Of a stretch of DNA of 64,000 bases, positions 9,194 to 18,200 are shown one piece after another. The position numbers were made by a program, and so were the translations under genes. The DNA is taken from assembly GCA_012517405.1 (NCBI GenBank), contig JAAYVB010000002.1, positions 124,001 through 188,000 of the forward strand, written 5' to 3'. The notes beneath the pieces are model-generated. The model did not search any database. It worked only from the letters and a program-made list of their open reading frames with translations, and was not told the DNA's origin. How positions within the stretch are numbered: the first letter of the stretch is position 1; each line of letters begins with the position of its first letter. The stretch is from Propionibacterium sp. (GTDB lineage: Bacteria; Actinomycetota; Actinomycetes; Propionibacteriales; Propionibacteriaceae).

Positions 9194-10036
9194 TCACTTG
9201 AAGATGACGGTGCGGATGCCGTCGAGGAAGATCCTTTTCTGGGCGAAGAGACGTACCGCTGCGGTCAGGGTCTCCGATTCGAGGCGCTGGCCGACACTGG
9301 ACAGTTCCGAGACCGTGTAGCTGTGGTCGACGCGGTGCACGTTCTGTTCGATGATCGGGCCCTCGTCCAGATCGGAGGTCACGAAGTGCGCTGTCGCGCC
9401 AATCAGCTTGACGCCCCGGATGTGCGCCTGGCGGTAGGGATTGGCGCCCTTGAAGCCCGGCAAGAAGCTGTGGTGAATGTTGATGACGCGCCCGGCCAGA
9501 TCGTCGCACAGTTCGGGAGACAGTATCTGCATGTAGCGGGCGAGTACCACCAGATCGATATCCAGATCTGCCACGCATTGCCGGATGCGGTTCTCGAATT
9601 CGTGCTTGTTCTCGGGGAGCACCGCCTGCGAACCGAACTCGATGCCGTAGAACTCGGCCAACGAGCGCAGGTTGTCATGGTTCGACAAGATCAGCGGAAT
9701 CTCGATGGGCAGATCACCGGCCCGCAGATGGAACAGCAGATCATTCAGCGGTCCTGCGGCCTTGCTGACCAGCACCAGTGCGCGGGCCTTCCGGTTCGCC
9801 GCACTCACCTGCCAGGCAGCGCCGAACAGGTCGCTGACCTGCTCGATCACCTGGCAGAAATCGTCCGGATGAACAGGAGTATCGACCTCGACCCGCATGA
9901 AGAAGCGTCCGGTATCGAGCGACGTGAATTGCTGAAGTTCGGTGATATTGCCCCCGCAACCGACAATCGCGCCGGTCACCGCATGAACGATGCCGGAAGT
10001 GTCGTTGCAGGAAAACGTCAGAATCAACTGGTGCAC
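9194..10036 (-). CDS. purU: Formyltetrahydrofolate deformylase
   Basis: Hydrolyses 10-formyl-THF to THF and formate, balancing one-carbon pools; 280 aa, normal length. An N-terminal ACT domain (residues 1-80, HQLILTFSCNDTSGIVHAVT) is followed by a formyltransferase-like hydrolase domain. That domain contains VVLARYMQILSPELC, INIHHSFLPGFKGANPYRQA (catalytic His) and LDEGPIIEQ with the conserved Asp. The GTG start follows a -10 box with a 6-nt gap and no ribosome binding site. Together with purN, purH and folD the window holds most of the formyl-folate economy. Confidence 0.95.
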   Translation of the reverse strand: MHQLILTFSCNDTSGIVHAVTGAIVGCGGNITELQQFTSLDTGRFFMRVEVDTPVHPDDFCQVIEQVSDLFGAAWQVSAANRKARALVLVSKAAGPLNDLLFHLRAGDLPIEIPLILSNHDNLRSLAEFYGIEFGSQAVLPENKHEFENRIRQCVADLDIDLVVLARYMQILSPELCDDLAGRVINIHHSFLPGFKGANPYRQAHIRGVKLIGATAHFVTSDLDEGPIIEQNVHRVDHSYTVSELSSVGQRLESETLTAAVRLFAQKRIFLDGIRTVIFK

Positions 10037-10042
10037 CCGGAG

Positions 10043-10048
10043 AGCCTA
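10043..10048 (-). promoter_or_regulatory. -10 box of purU, leaderless
   Basis: Minus-strand TAGGCT, 6 nt before the GTG at 10036. Confidence 0.6.
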
Positions 10049-10087
10049 CCCGTCCGGCCGCCGAGTGACTACGTATCGGCATCAGGC

Positions 10088-10114
10088 TTGACCGGGGTTG
10101 CCAGACGCTACATT
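10088..10114 (+). promoter_or_regulatory. Probable icd promoter
   Basis: TTGACC (10088-10093) and TACATT (10109-10114) with a short 15-nt spacer. The predicted start leaves a ~28-nt leader containing AGGAGC before the icd ATG. Confidence 0.4.
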
Positions 10115-10148
10115 GGTGCGCAGTAATCGTCAACGAACAGGAGCGCTC

Positions 10149-11366
10149 ATGGGCAAGATCAAGGTGGCCGGTACCGTCGTCGAACTCGATGGGGACGAAA
10201 TGACCCGCGTGATCTGGGCGTTCATCAAAGACCGTCTGATCCTGCCCTATCTGGACGTCAACCTCGACTACTACGACCTCAGCATCGAGAACCGCGACGC
10301 CACCGACGACCAGGTGACCGTCGACGCTGCGAACGCGATCAAGCGCGAGGGCGTCGGGGTCAAGTGCGCGACCATCACCCCGGACGAGGCGCGGGTGGCC
10401 GAGTTCGGCCTGAAGAAGATGTGGCGCTCGCCCAACGGGACGATCCGCAACATCTTGGGCGGGGTCATCTTCCGCGAGCCGATCGTGATCAGCAACATCC
10501 CGCGGTTGGTGCCGGGCTGGACGAAGCCGATCGTGGTCGGTAGGCACGCCTTCGGCGATCAGTACCGCGCCACCGATTTCAAGGTGCCGGGCGCCGGCAC
10601 GGTGACCATCACCTACACCCCCGAGGACGGCTCCGAACCACTGGAACTCGAAGTGGTCAAGATGCCCGAGCACGGCGGCGTCGCGATGGGCATGTACAAC
10701 TTCAACGACTCGATCCGCGATTTCGCGCGGGCGTCCATGAGCTACGGTCTTCAGCGCGGCTACCCGGTCTACCTGTCCACCAAGAACACCATCCTCAAGG
10801 CCTACGACGGCCAGTTCAAGGACATCTTCGCCGAGGTCTACGACGCCGAGTTCAAGTCGCAGTTCGAGGCGGCCGGGATCACCTACGAACACCGGCTGAT
10901 CGACGACATGGTGGCCTCTGCCCTGAAATGGGAGGGCGGCTACGTCTGGGCCTGCAAGAACTACGACGGCGACGTGCAGTCCGACACCGTCGCGCAGGGC
11001 TTCGGCTCGCTGGGCCTGATGACCTCGGTGCTGATGACCCCGGACGGCAAGACGGTGGAGGCCGAGGCGGCGCACGGCACCGTGACCCGGCATTTCCGTC
11101 AGCATCAGCAGGGCAAGGCGACCTCGACGAATCCGATCGCGTCCATCTACGCCTGGACCGGCGGTCTGAAGCATCGCGGCAAGCTGGACGGCACTCCCGA
11201 GGTCACCGAGTTCGCGCGCACCCTCGAGGAGGTCTGCGTGCAGACCGTGGAGTCGGGCCGGATGACCAAGGACCTCGCCCTGCTGGTCGGCCCCGACCAG
11301 CCGTGGCTGACCACCGAGGAGTTCTTGGCCGCGCTGGACGACGGGCTGGCCGCCCGGCTGGCGTGA
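10149..11366 (+). CDS. icd: NADP-dependent isocitrate dehydrogenase (eukaryote-like class)
   Basis: Oxidative decarboxylation of isocitrate to 2-oxoglutarate with NADPH formation; 405 aa. It belongs to the homodimeric class shared with mitochondria (N-terminus [21 protein letters not shown], as in mycobacterial Icd1) rather than the E. coli class. Other conserved stretches are [17 protein letters not shown], the metal/substrate region [17 protein letters not shown], and [14 protein letters not shown] for NADP binding. ATG 10149 was chosen because AGGAGC precedes it and earlier in-frame codons extend beyond the family N-terminus. Confidence 0.96.
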   Translation: MGKIKVAGTVVELDGDEMTRVIWAFIKDRLILPYLDVNLDYYDLSIENRDATDDQVTVDAANAIKREGVGVKCATITPDEARVAEFGLKKMWRSPNGTIRNILGGVIFREPIVISNIPRLVPGWTKPIVVGRHAFGDQYRATDFKVPGAGTVTITYTPEDGSEPLELEVVKMPEHGGVAMGMYNFNDSIRDFARASMSYGLQRGYPVYLSTKNTILKAYDGQFKDIFAEVYDAEFKSQFEAAGITYEHRLIDDMVASALKWEGGYVWACKNYDGDVQSDTVAQGFGSLGLMTSVLMTPDGKTVEAEAAHGTVTRHFRQHQQGKATSTNPIASIYAWTGGLKHRGKLDGTPEVTEFARTLEEVCVQTVESGRMTKDLALLVGPDQPWLTTEEFLAALDDGLAARLA

Positions 11367-11401
11367 GCGCTCGCGCACAATCGCATGCCGAATGGCCCCG
11401 G

Positions 11402-11407
11402 TAGACT
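11402..11407 (+). promoter_or_regulatory. -10 box of the CNNM/CorC gene
   Basis: TAGACT, 17 nt before ATG 11425. The predicted start leaves a leader of only about ten nucleotides that contains GGAGTGAG. Confidence 0.45.
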
Positions 11408-11424
11408 CACTGGAGTGAGTAATC

Positions 11425-12888
11425 ATGTCTGACCTGCTCGTTTCTATCGGGGTCATCTTCGTCCTGCTGTTGGTCGGCTTCCTCTTCTCCGCCGCGGAGA
11501 TGGCGCTGGTGACCCTGCGTGATTCCCAGATCCAGCGGCTGCAGGCCAAGGGCAAGCGCGGCCGGGCCATCATGGCCCTGACCGACAACCCGAACCGCTT
11601 CCTGTCGTCGGTGCAGATCGGCGTGACGCTGGCGGGGTTCCTGTCCTCGGCCTTCGGCAGCGACTCGCTGGCCGGCAAGTATCTGGCGCCCTGGTTCGAG
11701 AGCCGCGGGATGGCCGCGGGGCTCGCCAGCGTGCTGGCAGTGGTCGTGGTGACCGCGATCATCTCATTCTTGTCGATCGTGCTGAGCGAGCTCACCGCCA
11801 AGCGGCTGGCCATGCAGCGCCCCGAGGAATACGCCCTCGCGCTCGCGCCGATGGTCAGCGCGATCGCGAAGGCCGCGACCCCCTTGATCTGGCTGATCGA
11901 CAAGTGCACGAACATCATGGTGCGCATACTCGGCGGTGACCCCGAGGCGGGCCGAGAGGCCGTCACCGAGGACGACCTGCGTTCGATGGTGGCCAACGCG
12001 GACATGCTCGGCGACGAGGAGAGACGCATCGTCGACGACGTCTTCGACGCGGGGGACCGCAGCCTGCGCGAAGTGATGGTGCCGCGTACCGAGGTCGATT
12101 TCCTTCCCGGCGATATGTCCGCCTACCAGGCAATCCGGCTGGTGCAGGGCAATCAGCGGTCCCGCTATCCGGTCACCGACGGCTCGCCCGATCAGGTGAT
12201 CGGTTTCCTGCACGTGCGCGATCTGATGGGTTTGGACGCGGCCGCCCGGCAGGCCCCGGTCCGGCAGTTGGCGCGTCCGGTGCTCAGCCTGCCGGAGACC
12301 GTCAAGGTGCTCCGGGCGCTCACCGAGATGCGCCGGGAATCATCCCATCTGGCGATCGTGCGTGATGAATACGGCGGCACGGCGGGCATCGTCACCATGG
12401 AAGACCTGATCGAAGAACTCATTGGTGATATCACCGATGAGTACGATGTCGTGGACGACGACCAGATCAAGCACGAGATGGTCTCCGATCTGGAGGGCCT
12501 GATCTCGCTGCAGGACTTCGCCGATCGCACTGGTTATGAGATCCCCGAGGGGCCCTACGACACGCTCGCGGGGTTCCTGATGTGCCGCCTGGGACGCGTG
12601 CCCCGCCTGAACGACGAGATCATCGTCGATCTGGCCCCGGTCAACGCATCCGAGGACGCCCCGCAACTGGCGAGTTTCTCGATGCGGGTCTCGGAGATGG
12701 ATGGCCGCCGGATCGCCTGGATCGATGTCACGCGGCAAGAGAATGCGGAGGCCGCCCCGCCGCGCGAGGACGCCTCGGCCAAGGAGCCGGTGGACGACAA
12801 CGACCGAGCCCGTCGCCACGACAGCGCGCTGCGCCGCCAGCTGGCCGAGGCATCTCAGGCAGCCGACGAGGCGACCCCTGGTATCTGA
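11425..12888 (+). CDS. Hemolysin/CorC (CNNM-type) membrane protein with CBS domains
   Basis: A 487-aa protein of the HlyC/CorC family, in which members are linked to Mg/Co transport; ion specificity here is not shown. A DUF21 membrane domain (residues 1-200) has an N-terminal helix, the AAEMALVTLRDSQIQRL segment and two further helices. Two CBS domains follow (about 215-340, with VMVPRTEVDFLPG and DEYGGTAGIVTMEDLIEE). A CorC_HlyC transporter-associated domain comes next (~350-430), then a charged, Ala/Asp-rich tail. Convergent with the DUF2510 gene, 23 nt between stops. Confidence 0.88.
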   Translation: MSDLLVSIGVIFVLLLVGFLFSAAEMALVTLRDSQIQRLQAKGKRGRAIMALTDNPNRFLSSVQIGVTLAGFLSSAFGSDSLAGKYLAPWFESRGMAAGLASVLAVVVVTAIISFLSIVLSELTAKRLAMQRPEEYALALAPMVSAIAKAATPLIWLIDKCTNIMVRILGGDPEAGREAVTEDDLRSMVANADMLGDEERRIVDDVFDAGDRSLREVMVPRTEVDFLPGDMSAYQAIRLVQGNQRSRYPVTDGSPDQVIGFLHVRDLMGLDAAARQAPVRQLARPVLSLPETVKVLRALTEMRRESSHLAIVRDEYGGTAGIVTMEDLIEELIGDITDEYDVVDDDQIKHEMVSDLEGLISLQDFADRTGYEIPEGPYDTLAGFLMCRLGRVPRLNDEIIVDLAPVNASEDAPQLASFSMRVSEMDGRRIAWIDVTRQENAEAAPPREDASAKEPVDDNDRARRHDSALRRQLAEASQAADEATPGI

Positions 12889-12911
12889 GCAGCCCGGCCC
12901 GCGGACGGCCG

Positions 12912-13766
12912 TCAGCGGCTGATCCGCAGGCCGGCGGCGACCTGGTCGACTGCGGCAGCGTGGTCGTCCCGCTCGACCGGCACGGCGGAGAAGAACCAGG
13001 TGCGCTCGGGCGCACTGTCGATGACGATCAGCCGCAGCCGGGAACCTTTGGTCTCGTGTTGCGGGTCATCGAAGCGGACGATGAAGTCGGCCTGGGTGCC
13101 CGCGACCTCGTCGATGACCACAGACTGCTCGGTGTAGTCGTCCATCGCGACATCGATGCTCACATAGAAGCCGCTGGTCAAGATGCACTGGGCCATCGTC
13201 CGTGCCGAGTTGGCGGTGCTGGTGAAACCTGGGTCGGCCAGGATCCCGATCGTCATGGACGATGCCCACGGCCGCTGATAGGGCAGCTGCTGCGAGTAGC
13301 CCCAACCGTCTCGTCCCAGCGGCATCCGCGGTTCGGACCGCGGACCCGACCAGTCCGCGCCCGGCGACGGCATCGACAGCGGCCCCACCGTCAGCGGATC
13401 CATGGTGACCGCCGACGTGCCCGAGCCCGAAGCGGCTTCGCAGTTCAGCGGCGCGGCGCTGCTGGGGTCCGGGGTCGGGGCCGACGTCTCGTCCCAACCG
13501 CTGGCGGTCGGCGCCGCCGAGTTGGTGTCCTCGACACCCGGGCCGGGGCCGCGCCCACCCTGCCAGATGAGCGCGGCCACCACCACGACGGCGACGACAA
13601 CCACGAGCAGCGCGAGCAGCCAGCCCCGGCCACCATTCCGGCCGGGCGGGCGCGGCGCCGCGCCGGTCCCGGCGGCAGACCGCACATCATTGGTCCACTG
13701 CGCCCCGTCCCAGCGCCGCAGCCCTCCGGAGCCCGCGGGATCGGGATACCAGCCGGGCTGACTCAT
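12912..13766 (-). CDS. DUF2510 membrane-anchored protein of unknown function
   Basis: 284 aa. The first 28 residues (PGWYPDPAGSGGLRRWDG) are a DUF2510 motif, a short Trp/Pro-rich actinobacterial module. A single transmembrane helix follows at about 48-70, then a Ser/Thr/Pro-rich linker. The ~170-residue extracytoplasmic domain contains PYQRPWASSMTIGIL and a Cys in MAQCILTSGFYVSID. I do not recognise that domain. The gene starts 5 nt after trpB2 stops and probably shares its transcript, though no functional link is evident. Confidence 0.7.
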   Translation of the reverse strand: MSQPGWYPDPAGSGGLRRWDGAQWTNDVRSAAGTGAAPRPPGRNGGRGWLLALLVVVVAVVVVAALIWQGGRGPGPGVEDTNSAAPTASGWDETSAPTPDPSSAAPLNCEAASGSGTSAVTMDPLTVGPLSMPSPGADWSGPRSEPRMPLGRDGWGYSQQLPYQRPWASSMTIGILADPGFTSTANSARTMAQCILTSGFYVSIDVAMDDYTEQSVVIDEVAGTQADFIVRFDDPQHETKGSRLRLIVIDSAPERTWFFSAVPVERDDHAAAVDQVAAGLRISR

Positions 13767-13771
13767 CCCAA

Positions 13772-15085
13772 TCAGGCGTCGATCATCGTGCCGGACAGAT
13801 AGTCCGCATAGGCCGGCAGATCGAGTTGCCCGTTACCGGAAAGCCCGATCAGCACGACCTGACCATCCGCATCGTTGTCGGCAGCCCGCAGATGGGCCAC
13901 CGCTCCGGCGATGGCATGGTTCGACTCGGAGGCCGGGATGATGCCCTCGGCCCGGGCGAAGAGCACGCCCGCGGCGAACGCATCGCGCTGCTTGATCGCG
14001 ACCGCGTCCAGCAGCTTCTGGTCGTAGGCGGCGCTGACCAGCGGGGACATGCCGTGATAGCGCAGCCCGCCGGCGTGTACGGAGGCCGGCACGAAGTCGG
14101 CACCCAGCGTGTACATCTTCAGCAGCGGAGTGAAACCACCGGTGTCGCCGAAGTCGTAACGGTATTCGCCCTGGGTCAGCGACGGCGCCGCGGCCGGCTC
14201 GCAGGCCCGCACGTGCACCGAGGCGCCGGCGGTCAGATTCTGATGCAGGAACGGGAAGCTCAGACCGGCCAGGTTCGAGCCGCCGCCCGCGCAGGCGAAC
14301 AGGTGATCGGGCAGCCTCTCACCCGCGAGTTCCAACTGGGCCAGAGTCTCCAAACCGATGATGGTCTGATGCAACGCCACGTGGTTGAGCACGCTGCCCA
14401 GCGAGTAGTTGGCATGCGGATCCTTCGCGGCTTCTTCGATGGCCTCGCTGATGGCCATGCCCAGTGAACCGGTCGTATCGGGGAACCGCTCGCGCAGCTG
14501 GCGGCCGATCTCGGTGCGATCCGAGGGGCTCGGCGTCACATGCGCGCCGAAGGTCTCCATCTGAATCCGCCGGTACGGCTTGGTCTCGTAGCTGTTGCGC
14601 ACCTGCCAGACATCGCAGGTCAGCCCGAACACCTGACAGGCGAACGACAGCGCAGCGCCCCACTGGCCGGCTCCGGTCTCGGTACACAGCCGCTTGATGC
14701 CGGCCTGCTTGTTGTAGAAGGCCTGCGCGACCGCCGAGTTCGTCTTGTGGCTGCCGACCGGGGACGCGCCCTCGTACTTGTAGTAGACCCGGGCTTTTGT
14801 GCCCAGCGCCTGCTCGAAGCGGTGCGCCCGGTACAGCGGCGACGGACGCCACAGTCGGTAGATCTCGGCCACAGCATCGGGAATCGGGATCCAGCGCTCG
14901 GTGCTCACCTCCTGAGCGATCAGCGCCTCCGGGAAGATCGCCGCCAGATCGGCCGGCCCGGCGGGTTGCTTGGTGGCCGGGTTCAGCGGGGGCGGCGGGG
15001 GAGTCGGAAGATCGGGAGTGAGGTTGTACCAGTGCGTCGGCATCTGGTCCTCGGGCAGCAGGAACTTGGTGCGCTCATCGGTCAT
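13772..15085 (-). CDS. TrpB2-type tryptophan synthase beta-like enzyme
   Basis: PLP-dependent enzyme of 437 aa, matching the long TrpB2 class (about 430 aa) rather than canonical TrpB (~400 aa). The TrpB2-specific N-terminal extension ends in RPSPLYRAHRFEQALG. The PLP lysine lies in SPVGSHKTNSAVAQAFYN, followed by the ETGAGQWGAALSFACQVFG region and CAGGGSNLAG for phosphate binding. TrpB2 enzymes condense indole with serine (or O-phosphoserine in archaea). No trpA or other trp genes are nearby, so the physiological substrate is uncertain. The ATG follows a leaderless -10 box. Confidence 0.9.
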   Translation of the reverse strand: MTDERTKFLLPEDQMPTHWYNLTPDLPTPPPPPLNPATKQPAGPADLAAIFPEALIAQEVSTERWIPIPDAVAEIYRLWRPSPLYRAHRFEQALGTKARVYYKYEGASPVGSHKTNSAVAQAFYNKQAGIKRLCTETGAGQWGAALSFACQVFGLTCDVWQVRNSYETKPYRRIQMETFGAHVTPSPSDRTEIGRQLRERFPDTTGSLGMAISEAIEEAAKDPHANYSLGSVLNHVALHQTIIGLETLAQLELAGERLPDHLFACAGGGSNLAGLSFPFLHQNLTAGASVHVRACEPAAAPSLTQGEYRYDFGDTGGFTPLLKMYTLGADFVPASVHAGGLRYHGMSPLVSAAYDQKLLDAVAIKQRDAFAAGVLFARAEGIIPASESNHAIAGAVAHLRAADNDADGQVVLIGLSGNGQLDLPAYADYLSGTMIDA

Positions 15086-15091
15086 GGGTTG

Positions 15092-15097
15092 AGGCTA
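15092..15097 (-). promoter_or_regulatory. -10 box of trpB2-like gene, leaderless
   Basis: Minus-strand TAGCCT, 6 nt before the ATG at 15085. Confidence 0.55.
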
Positions 15098-15144
15098 GCT
15101 GATCACTGAACTATGGTCGCCGTGGATCATAAGGAGGTTCGCCG

Positions 15145-15975
15145 GTGCGTCTGGTTCGTCCACTGTTGTGTGCCCTGGCGGCCATCACCGTCGCTGGTTG
15201 TGCGAGCGGTCCCGATGCCGGTACGGCAGTCTCGTCCACCCCGGTGGCTTCACCGGGAGCATTCAAGGTCTGCATGGTCGCCGACGAGGCGGGCTTCAGC
15301 GATGGCGGGATCAACCAGTTGGCCTACACCGGCATGATGGCGGCCGCCACCGATCTGAAGCTTCTGGTCGGGCAGGCGCAAGCCGATGCCCAGACCGACT
15401 ACGCGGCATCGATCGCCTCGCTGGCCGCCGCGCAGTGCACGCTGATCATCACCGTCGGCCAGCAGCATGCCGGCGACGCTCAGGCCGCAGCGCAGGCCAA
15501 CTCCGGCGTCAAGTTCCTGCTGGTGGATGCCCAACCGGCCGAACCCCGGGCAAACCTGAAACCACTGCTGTTCGACCTTGCCGACGCCGCCTTCCTGGCC
15601 GGTTACGTGGCCGCGGCCCAGACCCAGACCGGCACGGTCGCTGAGCCGACCGGTGCCGACGAGCCCTACCGCAACGGTTTCGCGGCGGGGGTGGACTACT
15701 TCAATCAGGCCAAGGGTGCTGCCGTGGCGGTCGTCCCGGATGCTGCTGCCAGCACCGATGGCGTTCGCAAGGTCGTCGACGCGGCCGTCATCAGCGCGAT
15801 CGGTGAGGCCGCGCGCGGCCAGTTCACCAGCTCGCCGTATTACGGAACGCTGAAGGACGGCGGAGTCGACATCGCGCCGCTGGACGCCTCGGCCGGCGAT
15901 GAGCTCAAAGCCGAGGTGGAAGCAGTTCGCGCCGCGCTGATCAATGGTTCGGTCACACCGCCGGCCGCGGGTTAG
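15145..15975 (+). CDS. BMP-family lipoprotein with internal deletion
   Basis: A 276-aa exported lipoprotein: signal peptide with lipobox VAGC (Cys19), then a Med/BMP (PnrA-like nucleoside-binding) fold. It is a paralogue of the next gene: FKVCMVADEAG, FLLVDAQPAEP, AAFLAGYVAAAQ and GVDYFNQAKGAA all have counterparts there. About 85 residues of the second lobe, including the segment from the WDLAAQT to DQQLG positions of the paralogue, are absent, so it may not close around a ligand. TAAGGAGG precedes the GTG start. No ABC ATPase or permease is adjacent. Its TAG stop forms part of the next gene's -10 box. Confidence 0.8.
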   Translation: MRLVRPLLCALAAITVAGCASGPDAGTAVSSTPVASPGAFKVCMVADEAGFSDGGINQLAYTGMMAAATDLKLLVGQAQADAQTDYAASIASLAAAQCTLIITVGQQHAGDAQAAAQANSGVKFLLVDAQPAEPRANLKPLLFDLADAAFLAGYVAAAQTQTGTVAEPTGADEPYRNGFAAGVDYFNQAKGAAVAVVPDAAASTDGVRKVVDAAVISAIGEAARGQFTSSPYYGTLKDGGVDIAPLDASAGDELKAEVEAVRAALINGSVTPPAAG

Positions 15976-15978
15976 GCT
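15973..15978 (+). promoter_or_regulatory. -10 box of second BMP gene, overlapping the first gene's stop
   Basis: TAGGCT, 8 nt before ATG 15987. The TAG is the stop codon of the upstream paralogue. Confidence 0.5.
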
Positions 15979-15986
15979 GTCGAACC

Positions 15987-17072
15987 ATGACGAAGCGATG
16001 GATGGCGTTCGCCGCCGGGCTGCTGGCATTCGCTCTCGCCGGGTGCGCTCAACCGCCGGTGACCGCCACTACCGACGTCACCGAACCCGATGATTCTGCC
16101 GCGGGCAGCTACAAGGCATGCCTGATCACCGACGCCGGCAGCGCGTCCGACGGCAGCCCCGCCCAGCAGGCGATCAGCGGGCTGGATCGTGCGCAGCGCG
16201 AACTCGGTATCGAGACCAACTCGGTGACCGCTGATTCGGCCGCCGACTATCCGCGGGTATTGCAGTCGCTGGTGGACGCCCAGTGCTCCATCGTGGTCGC
16301 GCTGGGCAGCGGAATGGCCGATTCGGTCGAGGCTGCGGCAAAGACCAATACCGACGTCCAGTTCGCACTGGTGGATGCCACCCCGAACACGGCCCCGCCC
16401 AACCTGCGTCCGGTGTTGTTCAGCACCCACGAATCGTCCTTCCTTGCCGGATACCTTGCTGCCGCCCGTTCGGCCAGCGGCAAGGTCGGCGTCTTCGGCG
16501 CGCTGAGCGTGCCTGCGGTCACCATCTACATGGATGGCTTCGTGCAGGGTGTCGACTATTACAACCAGGCGAAGGGCGCCCAGGTGCAGGCACTCGGCTG
16601 GGACCTGGCGGCTCAGACCGGCACCTTTGTTCGCTCCGACGCGGCGCCCTACCAGGACCCGGCGGCCGGGCGGGTGGCCGCCGAGGCGTTGACGGCCCAG
16701 GGCGCCGATGTGATCATGGCTGTCGCCGGCGACTCGGGCACCGGCGCTCTGCAGTTGGCGGCCGACTCCGGGACCCTCAAGGTGATCTGGACCGACACCA
16801 ACGGCTGCCTGACCGAGGCCGTCGCCTGCGACCAGCAATTGGGCTCGGTGGTCAAGGATCGCGGCTCGGCCGTGTACGAGCTGATCCGCGCCGACAAGGA
16901 CGGACGCAATGCCTCCGGGGTCTTCACCGCTGCCTTGCGCAATGACGGCACGGCACTGGTCGAAGCACGGGATGGGGATTTCGGTGCCGACTTGACCGCT
17001 GAACTCGACCGAATCGCTAAGGATATCATCGATGGCTCGATAAGCGTGACCTCACCTTCCGCAATTGGCTGA
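15987..17072 (+). CDS. BMP-family ABC-transporter substrate-binding lipoprotein
   Basis: 361 aa with a signal peptide and lipobox LAGC (Cys20), then a full-length BMP/PnrA fold of the kind that binds purine nucleosides or related ligands. Characteristic pieces are YKACLITDAGSASDGS, FALVDATPN, SSFLAGYLAAARSASGKVGVFG, YMDGFVQGVDYYNQAKG, and VIMAVAGDSGTGALQLA in the second lobe. It is anchored to the outer face of the cytoplasmic membrane. No transporter ATPase or permeases lie within the window, so it is an orphan receptor or works with a remote system. Tandem with a shortened paralogue. Confidence 0.85.
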   Translation: MTKRWMAFAAGLLAFALAGCAQPPVTATTDVTEPDDSAAGSYKACLITDAGSASDGSPAQQAISGLDRAQRELGIETNSVTADSAADYPRVLQSLVDAQCSIVVALGSGMADSVEAAAKTNTDVQFALVDATPNTAPPNLRPVLFSTHESSFLAGYLAAARSASGKVGVFGALSVPAVTIYMDGFVQGVDYYNQAKGAQVQALGWDLAAQTGTFVRSDAAPYQDPAAGRVAAEALTAQGADVIMAVAGDSGTGALQLAADSGTLKVIWTDTNGCLTEAVACDQQLGSVVKDRGSAVYELIRADKDGRNASGVFTAALRNDGTALVEARDGDFGADLTAELDRIAKDIIDGSISVTSPSAIG

Positions 17073-17111
17073 CCTGCGAACAGCCGCCCCCGCCACCGAA
17101 TTGGGAACCCC

Positions 17112-17117
17112 TAGGAT
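17112..17117 (+). promoter_or_regulatory. Probable -10 box of the DyP-encapsulin operon
   Basis: TAGGAT; the predicted start leaves a leader of about 25 nt containing AAGGGCGG before ATG 17151. Confidence 0.4.
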
Positions 17118-17150
17118 GGTTGACCAATAGGGCGGATGAAGGGCGGTTTG

Positions 17151-18200
17151 ATGTCTGGGGCAAAGCCACAAGAGCTTGCACAGCCCATCTTGGGGGTGCC
17201 CGCAAAGTCGGCGATCTATCTGACCGTGACCGTGCGGGCAGGTTCCGAGCAGGCGGTGCGTGAAGGGCTCGCAGACGTGCCCGGACTTAAGCGTTCTGTC
17301 GGGTTCCGCGTCCCCGAGACGGGGCTCAGCTGCGTGACCGGCATCGGTTCGCGGTTCTGGGATCGCGCGTATGCCGATCTGCCGAGGCCGTCGGGGCTGC
17401 ACCCGTTCATTGCGCTGACCGGGTCGGTCCATACGGCGGTCAGCACGCCAGGAGACGTTTTCTTCCACCTGCGCGCTTCTCAGCCTGATATGTGTTTCGA
17501 ATTGGCCCGCCAGTTGATGCTCCATTTCGACGGCATGGTCGATGTCGAGGACGAGGTCTACGGCTTCCGCTATTTCGATGAGCGTGATCTGCTCGGATTC
17601 GTGGATGGCACCGAGAACCCCGAGCCTCCGGTCGACGACATCACCGCAGCGCTGATCGCCGATGACCCGCTCTACAACGGCGGCAGCTATCTGGTCGCCC
17701 AGAAGTATCTGCACAATATGAGCGCCTGGGATGCGCTGCCGGTCGAGGAGCAGGAACGGGTGGTCGGCCGCACCAAGCTCAGTGACATCGAACTGCCCGA
17801 TGACGTCAAGCCGTCGAACAGTCACGTCGCGTTGAACGTGATCGAGGACGCCGACGGCAACGAGCTCCAGATCGTCCGTGACAATCTGCCGTTCGGGCGC
17901 GTCGGGCAGAGCGAATTCGGCACCTATTTCATCAGCTACGCCGCCGACCCGGCGGTAACCGAGCAGATGCTCACGAACATGTTCATCGGCAATCCGCCGG
18001 GCAATTACGACCGCATTCTCGATTTCTCGACGGCGGTCACCGGATGCCTGTTCTTCGTCCCCCCGATCGGGTTGCTCGACGATCCGGAATCGTATGCCGA
18101 TCTTCCTGCCGAACCGTGCAAGTCCACAAATTCAACGCATTCATCACGTACCGACGGCTCGCTGGGTATCGGCAGCTTGAAAAGGAGTGGTCAGAAATGA
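17151..18200 (+). CDS. DyP-type heme peroxidase, encapsulin cargo
   Basis: A dye-decolourising peroxidase of 349 aa. The family signature GFVDGTENP (GxxDG with catalytic Asp) is near residue 155, the proximal heme His is in SNSHVALN, and the distal Arg in IVRDNLPFG. The C-terminus carries the encapsulin cargo-loading peptide DGSLGIGSLKRSGQK, joined by a Ser/Thr-rich linker, so the hexameric enzyme is predicted to be packaged inside the encapsulin shell encoded next. The stop overlaps the encapsulin ATG (ATGA). ATG 17151 has AAGGG upstream; ATG 17136 is a possible alternative adding five residues. Confidence 0.93.
   Translation: MSGAKPQELAQPILGVPAKSAIYLTVTVRAGSEQAVREGLADVPGLKRSVGFRVPETGLSCVTGIGSRFWDRAYADLPRPSGLHPFIALTGSVHTAVSTPGDVFFHLRASQPDMCFELARQLMLHFDGMVDVEDEVYGFRYFDERDLLGFVDGTENPEPPVDDITAALIADDPLYNGGSYLVAQKYLHNMSAWDALPVEEQERVVGRTKLSDIELPDDVKPSNSHVALNVIEDADGNELQIVRDNLPFGRVGQSEFGTYFISYAADPAVTEQMLTNMFIGNPPGNYDRILDFSTAVTGCLFFVPPIGLLDDPESYADLPAEPCKSTNSTHSSRTDGSLGIGSLKRSGQK
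18150..18197 (+). other. Encapsulin cargo-loading peptide with embedded ribosome binding site
   Basis: Encodes the last 16 residues of the peroxidase, including SLGIGSLK, the core of the known encapsulin targeting peptide. The codons for Leu-Lys-Arg-Ser supply AAGGAG at 18182-18187, 9 nt before the encapsulin start. One stretch thus serves both as targeting signal and as the Shine-Dalgarno sequence of the shell gene. Confidence 0.8.

Noticed and set aside
9741..12029. 762-codon minus-strand frame across icd and the CNNM gene
   Set aside because: Antisense to two clearly recognisable genes, with runs of Arg/Gly/His/Asp typical of shadow frames.
15145..15975. Frameshift or pseudogene in the short BMP lipoprotein
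   Set aside because: The frame is open, with an intact lipobox and a C-terminus homologous to the paralogue; the difference is a clean in-frame internal deletion.
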